A program made the translations under genes and the position numbers. A stretch of DNA of 64,000 bases. Source: Leptospira sanjuanensis (lineage in GTDB: Bacteria > Spirochaetota > Leptospiria > Leptospirales > Leptospiraceae). The stretch is taken from the NCBI RefSeq assembly GCF_022267375.1, contig NZ_JAIZBH010000001.1, forward strand, positions 1 through 64,000. The letters run 5' to 3'. This document shows, piece by piece, positions 54,403-64,000 of the stretch (positions are counted from its first letter, which is position 1; each line of letters opens with the position of its first letter). A model generated the notes under the pieces. That model saw only the letters and a list, made by a program, of their open reading frames with translations, did not search any database and was not told where the DNA came from.

Positions 54403-55461
54403 TTAACGCCCCACTTTGATATCTTCGATCGTCTTCTTGCCTGTAGGATTGAGCGTCGGTAAAATGTCTTCTTCCCGAATCTGTAAACCTTTCGCCTGCA
54501 TTCGTTTGATATAAGGGAGAATCGGATGTAGGTCCGCGTTCGGATTTACGGACAAAAGAATTCGTTTCCAGAGTTCGATAAAGGGAACCGTTTCCTTTTC
54601 CGATTCGGGAGATTTTCGAATCCACTCCAAGGCCTCGGAGTAATTTCGTTTTTCGTAATATGCTTTCGCGATATAATAATTCAAATCGGGGATTTTGTCG
54701 TCCGTCGAATAAAGATTCATTGCGAACATCAGAAGATCGTCCCACTTTTCCAAGTCGTGCGCGAGCAACACCATCGACGCCCGCGCGTTTTTGTGATACG
54801 GATTGATCTGGAGAATTCTTTCCAAATAGTAGTACGCTTTTTCGAAGTCCTGTTTTTCCAGAAAATAGTTACTCAATTCTTCCCAAGAAACGACTTCCAT
54901 ACCCGGAATCTTGGATTGAACGTCGAGCAGCAAAACCGTTTCTTCCCTTCTGTTTTGCGAATTCAAAAGTTTACGAAATTGTTGAATCTGATCTTTTTTC
55001 GCGGATTTCAAATAAAAAGCGATTTCCTCTTTTGCAAGATCGTATTCGTCGATCAGATAATGCATGCGGATCAAGTTGGAAAAACAAATCGGGTTGTGTT
55101 CGGAAAGTTTCAGACATTCTTTCCACGAGGCTTCCGCGTCGTCCAAAAGGGAATTCTTCGCTAAAAGAACGCCGATATTGTTTTTATCTTCCGCGGTGGT
55201 CCCCTTTCCGCGAAGACCTCTGACTTTCCAAATGGAAGAAATCGTTTCTAGTTCGGTCTGAGAAAATTCGGATGAATTCAAATATAAAAAGGAAGGATCG
55301 GTTTCCAATACTTCCGCTTCGCGGATCGGATAAATACAAAATTGAAAAAGAGACGCGAGTAATAAGATCGATAGAAGTTCGAACCGCAGAAACGGAAGTC
55401 TTCTTTTTTTAAGCGGAGAGTTTCGTTTTTGTGGAACCGTTCGATCAGCCTTCCTGGGCAC
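54403..55461 (-). CDS. TPR lipoprotein
   Basis: Start GTG (complement 55459-55461) with GGAAG upstream gives 352 aa. A basic tail is followed by a hydrophobic stretch ending LFQFC, a lipobox with Cys42. TPR units follow (KNNIGVLLAKNSLLDDAEASWKECLKL, KAYYYLERILQINPYHKNA, YYIAKAYYEKRNYSEALEWI). The start overlaps the preceding TPR gene by 17 bases. The upstream extension to 55557 is rejected because it lies inside that gene. Probably an envelope scaffold. Confidence 0.75.
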   Translation of the reverse strand: MPRKADRTVPQKRNSPLKKRRLPFLRFELLSILLLASLFQFCIYPIREAEVLETDPSFLYLNSSEFSQTELETISSIWKVRGLRGKGTTAEDKNNIGVLLAKNSLLDDAEASWKECLKLSEHNPICFSNLIRMHYLIDEYDLAKEEIAFYLKSAKKDQIQQFRKLLNSQNRREETVLLLDVQSKIPGMEVVSWEELSNYFLEKQDFEKAYYYLERILQINPYHKNARASMVLLAHDLEKWDDLLMFAMNLYSTDDKIPDLNYYIAKAYYEKRNYSEALEWIRKSPESEKETVPFIELWKRILLSVNPNADLHPILPYIKRMQAKGLQIREEDILPTLNPTGKKTIEDIKVGR

Positions 55462-56344
55462 CGGATTCTTCCAATTGTTTTTGAGCATAGAGCATGTACT
55501 TGAGAGCGCGTTCTTTATCGCCATGGAACAAATACATGAGCGAAAGATCAAGTGCATCCTGCGGATTCGGAGGCGCGAAGTCTTCCGGATTTTCTTTGCT
55601 CATCTCGAATTTGGAACGGAATTCATCGAGTTTGTTTTTCGTAAGTTTTTCCAGAGAATCGAAAAAAGCGGCTTCTTCCGGATTCTTCTTCGCTTCTTCG
55701 ATCGCGTCTGAAAATCGAGTAAATCCTTTCGACTGCGAAGTCGCTTGTTTGAGAATTTCAAAGGATTGTTTGAAGTTTCCCAAGCGGGTATGAACTTCCG
55801 AAATCAACACCTGCATTCTCGAATCGCCCGGATAGAGTTTGTTCACCTTCTCCGCCGTTTCCAAACATTCTTTCCAGCGCTCCTTTTCAAAGTATAAGGT
55901 AGCGAGCGCGGTCAACGCCATTCGATTGTTCGCATCGAGTCGAATCGCGTTCGTAAGATAGAGTTCGGTTTTATCATCCTTTTCGAGCTGGCGATAACAA
56001 TACGCGAGAAGGATATGCGACTTTAAAAATCGCTTTTCGATTTCGAGGGATTTCTTAAGGGATCGAACGGCGGTTTCTATTTCCCCGGTTCGATAAAGTT
56101 CCACTCCGATATTGTAATAGAGTTCGGGAGTTTTTCCGATATCGAGAGCCTTTTGATAGACTTCGATCGCCTTTTTGGAATTCCCTTGTTTGGAATAAAG
56201 GGCGCCGAGATTGAGATACGATTTTTGATACTTCGGCTGAGCCTGGATCAGACTTTCGTAAAGCTGAATCGCTTCCGGCTGCTTTCCCTGCTTTTCCAAG
56301 GCCAACGCCTGATTGAAGATTTTGCTGATATCTGTCCCGGTCAT
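55445..56344 (-). CDS. TPR-repeat protein
   Basis: 299 aa, cytoplasmic, from ATG (complement 56342-56344), starting MTGTDISKIFNQALALEKQG. Clear TPRs: YQKSYLNLGALYSKQGNSKKAIEVYQKALDIG, ELYYNIGVELYRTGEIETAVRSLKKSLEI, ALTALATLYFEKERWKECLE. The in-frame stretch upstream to 56665 has no TPR pattern and lies opposite rlpA, so it is left out. The pair with the TPR lipoprotein suggests a cytoplasmic-envelope couple. Confidence 0.82.
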   Translation of the reverse strand: MTGTDISKIFNQALALEKQGKQPEAIQLYESLIQAQPKYQKSYLNLGALYSKQGNSKKAIEVYQKALDIGKTPELYYNIGVELYRTGEIETAVRSLKKSLEIEKRFLKSHILLAYCYRQLEKDDKTELYLTNAIRLDANNRMALTALATLYFEKERWKECLETAEKVNKLYPGDSRMQVLISEVHTRLGNFKQSFEILKQATSQSKGFTRFSDAIEEAKKNPEEAAFFDSLEKLTKNKLDEFRSKFEMSKENPEDFAPPNPQDALDLSLMYLFHGDKERALKYMLYAQKQLEESGAQEG

Positions 56345-56450
56345 AAAACAACTATCGGTCGGATTTCGAACTGGGGCGACCGAAAAAGTTGTAATGGAAT
56401 TTTTCGATTCGGCCGATTGGATAAAGGAATCACTAGGACCCGAGGGAAAC

Positions 56451-57371
<921 letters not shown>

Positions 57372-57404
57372 TCGTTTCTTTTCGATAAAAGTTCCCTCGC
57401 AAAG

Positions 57405-57427
57405 AAAGCCCCGTTTTACGGGGCTTT
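57405..57427. terminator. Bidirectional terminator between rlpA and the small lipoprotein gene
   Basis: AAAGCCCCG (57405-57413) pairs with CGGGGCTTT (57419-57427) around TTTTA, a 9-bp stem. It serves rlpA on the plus strand (34 bases after its stop) and the minus-strand lipoprotein gene, whose stop is 6 bases beyond. T residues flank both sides. Confidence 0.8.
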
Positions 57428-57432
57428 TCGCT

Positions 57433-57690
57433 TTAACGGTGCGCGCGGCAACTATCCTGCTTCATTCTTCCTCTGCAGATTTCTTTTGCCGTTTCCAAAA
57501 CCGCAAAGCCGCAGGTGTTCAAACTCGGATCCACGCAACCGGGAATCGCCAAAAGCAGAACCGGAAAACATTTATCGAATTCTTCGATGTCCTTTGAACA
57601 GATTTGTTCGTTCGAGACCACCAGATTGCAATTGAGAATTCCGATTGTACCGATCCATACGATCAAAATGGAAAGAATTCGTTTTTTCAT
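57433..57690 (-). CDS. Small Cys-rich predicted lipoprotein
   Basis: 85 aa. The signal peptide ends GILNC (lipidated Cys21). The mature part of about 64 residues has six further Cys (31, 41, 52, 60, 72, 81), enough for three disulfides. No family is recognised. It is convergent with rlpA, from which it is separated by a terminator. A short surface-exposed, disulfide-stabilised lipoprotein is likely; function unknown. Confidence 0.65.
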   Translation of the reverse strand: MKKRILSILIVWIGTIGILNCNLVVSNEQICSKDIEEFDKCFPVLLLAIPGCVDPSLNTCGFAVLETAKEICRGRMKQDSCRAHR

Positions 57691-57833
57691 CCCAATAGAA
57701 GAAAACGTTCTTTTGAAAAATCAATTCCGAAACAGGGAATCGATCGGGTTTGGAAATCGGTTTTCGGAATTTTGCGATTCTGTTATCAAATAAAGACGGA
57801 GAGGTGCTCGTAGTTCCGACTCAACAAGGTCGT

Positions 57834-58550
57834 TTAAATTCCGCCGCCGTGGATGAACTCGTCCAGAATCTCTTCCAGATTGTCCTTTTCCTTTTTTAAC
57901 GGGCTGTGATGACGACCGTCTTTGTTTAAATCGTGAATCTCTTTCTGAAGAGTTTCGATTCGTTCGAGAAGGATGGAAAATACTTTTGCGACCGGATCGG
58001 GAATTTCATTGTGATCCAGCATGTGTTCGCCTTCTTCTCCGATCGGCATTTTGGAACGTACGACTTTTGCCGGAATTCCGACCACGGTCGTGTCGTGCGG
58101 AACGTCTCGCATCACCACGGAACCTGCACCGACTCGAACATTTTTTCCGATGGTGATATTCCCGAGAATTTTCGCTCCCGCTCCGACGACCACGTTTTCC
58201 AGCAAGGAAGGGTGACGTTTCCCGGATTCTTTTCCGGTTCCTCCTAAGGTCACGCCTTGGTAAATCAAACATCCTTTTGCTATCGTCGCAGTCTCTCCGA
58301 TCACGACGCCGTGACCGTGATCGATCATGATTCCGTTCGCGATCTGTGCCCCCGGATGAATGTCGATTCCGGTGATGAATCTGGAAAAAGTATTGATCAT
58401 CCTTGGAATTAAAGGAAGTTTTATCCGATAAAGAAAATGAGCGAGCTTATGAAACCAAAGCGCGTGCAAACCCGGATAGCAGAGTATGATTTCCAAATAC
58501 GACTTAGCGGCTGGATCATACTTCTTGATAAATTTAATGTTTTCGAACAA
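57834..58550 (-). CDS. cysE: Serine O-acetyltransferase
   Basis: First step of cysteine synthesis: acetyl-CoA plus serine gives O-acetylserine. The left-handed beta-helix hexapeptide repeats run from about residue 60 on (IDIHPGAQIANGIMIDHGHG, VVIGETATIAKGCLIYQGVTLGGTG, VVVGAGAKILGNITIGKNVRVGAGS). The helical N-terminal domain is short, as in many non-enteric CysE proteins. 238 aa. It is probably monocistronic. Confidence 0.93.
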   Translation of the reverse strand: MFENIKFIKKYDPAAKSYLEIILCYPGLHALWFHKLAHFLYRIKLPLIPRMINTFSRFITGIDIHPGAQIANGIMIDHGHGVVIGETATIAKGCLIYQGVTLGGTGKESGKRHPSLLENVVVGAGAKILGNITIGKNVRVGAGSVVMRDVPHDTTVVGIPAKVVRSKMPIGEEGEHMLDHNEIPDPVAKVFSILLERIETLQKEIHDLNKDGRHHSPLKKEKDNLEEILDEFIHGGGI

Positions 58551-58645
58551 CTGTCAATCTCCGGTCTTCGCCAAACTAATATAAAAGGCTAAAAATTCGC
58601 CGTACCATGTAAAGAGGATTCTTTCCGATAAGAATAGAATAACGA

Positions 58646-59572
<927 letters not shown>

Positions 59573-61016
59573 TTGCGTTCGTATTTTTCATTTCGACCCC
59601 GATTTTTTCCCAAGATCAGGAAATTAAACTTACAGAGAACGCTTACGGTTTTACGTACGACGGAACGAATTTCTGGTACATCGATTCCACACATCGATCC
59701 TTGTATCGAGTTGATCCTTCGGGAAGACAAGAATCGTTTTCCCTGAACATTCCGTTTTTGACCGGGATCAATTTTGATCCGCGTGAAGGGAGAATTTTCG
59801 TCGGTGCGAGAAAGCTCGTTTTGAAAGTGGAGCCGAACACCGGCGGAGTTACGGAAAGAATTCCGGTTCCGATCGAAAAGATCGGAGGAATTGCAAGTCA
59901 GGATTCGCTATTATACATTCTCGATCAGGAGAATGGAAAGATTTCCATCTTAGATAAAGCTACCGGTAAGTTGATCGGAGGTTTTTTAACCGACCGCGCG
60001 CAACCGAGGGATTTGGCTTTTGCAAGAGATTCGATTTGGGTCTCCGATTCTTCGGACGGTAACATTTATCGATATAACCCGAACAACGGATCCATTACCG
60101 GGTCGATCAAAACTCCTTCCAAGGAAATCCGCGGAATGGTTTTTTTGGGAAGCCGAATCTTCGTGGTCGATCGCACCGGAAAAGAAGTGAGAAAAGTTTC
60201 GTTCGTCGAAACCGATCGATTTATCGCTTCGGGTGAAACGACTCATACGATGAAAGTTCGCATAACGTTTTCGTTAAACGAACTCTCGATCGCCGGAGGT
60301 TCTCTCGGAATTTTTCAACCTCCGACGACGGAACATCAAAGAATTCGAAATTTAAAGATGACTACGCCCGGATTCAAACAGGATTTTATCGGAAACGGAA
60401 GGGCGTTCGTAAAGGTATTGGGTGTGGACGACGTCAAAGGAAAACAAACCTTAGAATATTCTTTCGAAGCGAGAACGCAGAATATTCGTTATTACGTGAC
60501 GGACGACTTTTTGGAAAAGAAGGAAAGAATCGGAGACGATCTTAAACCTTTCCTAAAGGGTGAACCTCTCGAGGTTCAAAAGAATTCGTATTATGTGGAT
60601 AAGATCTTCGACGCGCGATTGTTCCGCAGCACCATACCTTCTTTAAAAAAGAGTCTTTTGGATTCCGGAGTTCCTGTTCGTTCCCAATATACGGCGACGA
60701 TCTCCGGACAGAATTCGGTTTCCTTTAAGGATACGATAGACGTTTATATTCCGGGTTTCGGTTGGGCTCCCGTGCAAGCGGTAAAACCCGCATCGGACGA
60801 ATCTTCCCGCGTGTTTAAGAAAGGAGAAGAAAGCATCGACTTATTTCGCGCGGAAAACTGGGACGAAATTCAATCTCCGATTTTCTACAAGAGCCGGAAT
60901 TCGGAAGAATGGAAGAATCTTCCGGCCGAGATTCAAGTTATTTTAGAGTAAGCGAGAGAATTCGCAAATTTTTTTGATCGGAGATCCAGATTTCTTTCAA
61001 ATAGAAAATTATGATC

Positions 61017-61071
61017 TTTGTCGGAACAATGAAGTATTTAGCCGTCGTTAACTCATGTGGGAACTCATACG
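61017..61071. repeat. Two-part intergenic repeat, copy 2
   Basis: TTTGTCGGAACAA (61017-61029) and TGTGGGAACTCATACG (61056-61071) match copy 1 at 54260-54339 exactly in both parts, but the spacing is shorter. It lies between the convergent propeller gene and the MATE transporter gene. Confidence 0.5.
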
Positions 61072-61123
61072 AAAACGGAGCGAATCGAATTTTACGGAGA
61101 GTTCAAAATCTCGTCGAAGAGAC

Positions 61124-62446
61124 TTAATTTGTAGGATCTCCCACCCTTTGAAAAAACTTGCGCGCTTGTAAGAAAAGGGTCATGCTTCTTCCGATCATAA
61201 GCAGTACAAGGGAAAGCCAAAGAAGATGATTGTCCTTCTGGATTTTTCCGAGATACGCCATCGGAAAAAAGAACAACGCCGTACTGATCAACATGGAGTT
61301 GCGGAGAATTCTTCCTTGCGTAAGTCCGATAAAAAAACCGTCTAGGATGAAAGCGATCGCTCCGATTTCCAAAACGGGCAACAACCAAATTCGATATTCG
61401 TTTAATAAAACTCGGACCGATTCGCTTTTGGTGATTAAACCGAACGTAAAATTCGGAAATATAAAAAGAACCGCGAGAAAGATCGAAGTGAAGAAAATAC
61501 TATTATAAAGCGCGAGATACAAAAGTTCCTTCAACAATTTCCAATTCTTTTCTCCGTAGATATTTCCGGCGAGACTTTCGGTCGCGAACGCCGCTCCGTC
61601 CACCAAATACGCGCTTACTAAAATCAACTGAAGAAGAATCGTGTTAGCCGCTAAAATTTCGGTTCCTGCTTCCGAGCTGAAATTACGAAACAAACTGAAC
61701 GTAAGAATCAGAAACAAGGTCCGTAAAAAAATGTCTTTGTTGAGATGGAGTAGGGAAGAAAATCCGTGCATCGACAACAAACCTTTGTCGCGTAACAAAG
61801 AAATTTTTAATTCCGGGAGAATTCTCAATTCTCTCAAAAATAAAACGGTAAATACGGCCAACATCCCGAATTGACTGATGCTCGTAGCGAGTCCCGCTCC
61901 GTATGCTTCCCATCCTAAAAACAAAATAAACCAAACGTCGAGAGCAACATTGATTCCGTTTCCGATGATGGTAGCGATCAGAACATAAGAACTTTTTTCT
62001 CTTCCTAAAAACCAACCGGTAAAAACGTAATTGCAAAGAACGGCGATCGAACCCGGAATTCTTGAATCGAAATACGAAAGACCGGCCTCCTTTACGTTCG
62101 GACTTCCTTCTAAAATTCGAAATCCGAATTCCCGTATCCAAGGAGAAAACAAAAGGATCAAGAACCCGAAAAAAAAAGCCAATACGATCGAACGGGCGAG
62201 AATAAAAAGGGATTCTTTTTCATTCTTTTCTCCGGAGGCTTGCGCCGTTAGACCGGTGGTTCCCATTCTTAAAAAACCGAACATCCAAAAGATAAAATCA
62301 AAAAGGATCCCCGAAAGCGCAGCTCCGGCCATAAAGATATGAGTATCAAGATTTCCTAATATGGCTGTGTCCGCGAGGCCGGTTAGCGGAACGGTGATAT
62401 TCGCAAGAATGTTGTAAAATGTAAGTCGGTAAAATCTGAATTTCAA
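61124..62446 (-). CDS. MATE-family efflux transporter (DinF-like)
   Basis: 440 aa, about 12 membrane helices with the internal two-fold repeat of MATE exporters. N-terminal NILANITVPLTGLADTAILGNL and the second-half counterpart are typical of the DinF branch. It exports organic cations or drugs using a sodium or proton gradient. The start directly follows the symporter gene stop (no gap), so the two are one transcript. Substrate unknown. Confidence 0.88.
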   Translation of the reverse strand: MKFRFYRLTFYNILANITVPLTGLADTAILGNLDTHIFMAGAALSGILFDFIFWMFGFLRMGTTGLTAQASGEKNEKESLFILARSIVLAFFFGFLILLFSPWIREFGFRILEGSPNVKEAGLSYFDSRIPGSIAVLCNYVFTGWFLGREKSSYVLIATIIGNGINVALDVWFILFLGWEAYGAGLATSISQFGMLAVFTVLFLRELRILPELKISLLRDKGLLSMHGFSSLLHLNKDIFLRTLFLILTFSLFRNFSSEAGTEILAANTILLQLILVSAYLVDGAAFATESLAGNIYGEKNWKLLKELLYLALYNSIFFTSIFLAVLFIFPNFTFGLITKSESVRVLLNEYRIWLLPVLEIGAIAFILDGFFIGLTQGRILRNSMLISTALFFFPMAYLGKIQKDNHLLWLSLVLLMIGRSMTLFLQARKFFQRVGDPTN

Positions 62447-63730
<1,284 letters not shown>

Positions 63731-63751
63731 ATTGGAAAACTCTTTTGATTC

Positions 63752-63782
<31 letters not shown>

Positions 63783-63872
63783 ATGAATTATTGAAACCGT
63801 TTTCAAGATTTTTTGAACGATGCCGTGCTTTTTCGAACGATATAAAGAATTAGAAAGACGGACCTGGAGATT

Positions 63873-64000
63873 ATGGGATTAGATTTTCTGAGATCAGATT
63901 TGATTCTGTTCAACTATTATTCTTTTGGCAGTCTTTTAGTAACGATTACCACCTTCTTCCTTGCCGTTTTTTTTATTAGTTTAAAAAGAAAGACGGTCGC
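63873..64000 (+). CDS. Membrane protein, 5' part only
   Basis: ATG 63873 with GGAG in front opens a frame that runs off the window end. The first 43 residues begin MGLDFLRSDLILFNYYSFGS and form one membrane helix (about 18-37) with Lys/Arg after it. This resembles the start of membrane-anchored sensor or signalling proteins, but no domain is visible yet. The promoter must lie in the 142-base gap upstream, where TTGAAA/TTTCAA (63791-63796, 63801-63806) forms a small palindrome. Confidence 0.6.
   Translation, partial: MGLDFLRSDLILFNYYSFGSLLVTITTFFLAVFFISLKRKTV

Overview
The window reads as the start of the large chromosome of a pathogenic-clade Leptospira. The gene order dnaA-dnaN-recF-DUF721-gyrB-gyrA opens the sequence. 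Downstream is an almost full-length match to LipL21, an outer-membrane lipoprotein of pathogenic leptospires. Many predicted lipoproteins carry loose spirochaetal lipoboxes, and TTG/GTG starts are common. Base composition looks richer in G+C than L. interrogans (judged by eye, not counted), so the species is probably one of the higher-GC pathogenic relatives; I cannot name it.

Layout. 1-9.8 kb: replication and topology block (dnaA, a probable oriC in the dnaA-dnaN gap, dnaN, recF, a DciA-like DUF721 gene, gyrB, gyrA, dus). 9.8-21 kb: envelope and housekeeping genes (lipoprotein, lipL21, a secreted VWA protein beside a reduced NtrC-like AAA+ regulator, holA-like, maf, a four-gene SDR/YciO run, an FG-GAP lipoprotein, an Spx-like gene). 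21-27.6 kb: fliG, a 7TM adenylate cyclase, a thioredoxin-fold protein, a lipoprotein, and a two-gene split form of the PuuD urate hydroxylase (membrane part plus cytochrome c lipoprotein) behind a Fur/PerR-like palindrome. 27.7-36.2 kb: inositol-phosphatase family gene, a GH42 beta-galactosidase, hslO, tsaE, tsaB and rnr. 36.3-43 kb: a GMC oxidoreductase with iron-sulfur-type cysteines and its small partner, a TPR protein, and a tightly overlapping minus-strand operon (TonB-like, NusG/RfaH-like, kdsD, aroD). 43-53 kb: an Aer-like chemoreceptor, an M50-like protein overlapping a UDP-glucuronate decarboxylase, a lone pntA, PAP2 phosphatase/hisS, a PilZ-like protein, and an OmpA/beta-propeller protein. 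53-64 kb: folP, two TPR genes, rlpA, a Cys-rich small lipoprotein, cysE, a site-2 protease, a beta-propeller/transglutaminase-like protein, MATE and glutamate-type transporters, and a cut membrane protein.

No rRNA, tRNA, CRISPR array, insertion sequence or prophage was recognised. Genes are densely packed with many 4-60 bp overlaps. The strongest non-coding signal is a candidate unwinding element in oriC: two tandem DnaA-box-like 9-mers, then five DnaA-trio-like triplets, then an AT-rich run. The boxes depart from TTATCCACA, and the DnaA DNA-binding signature has Gln in place of its usual Asp. Other good leads are the AAA+ regulator that has lost its sigma-54 loop, the split PuuD pair with a peroxide-type operator, and a transglutaminase-like fold without its Cys and His.
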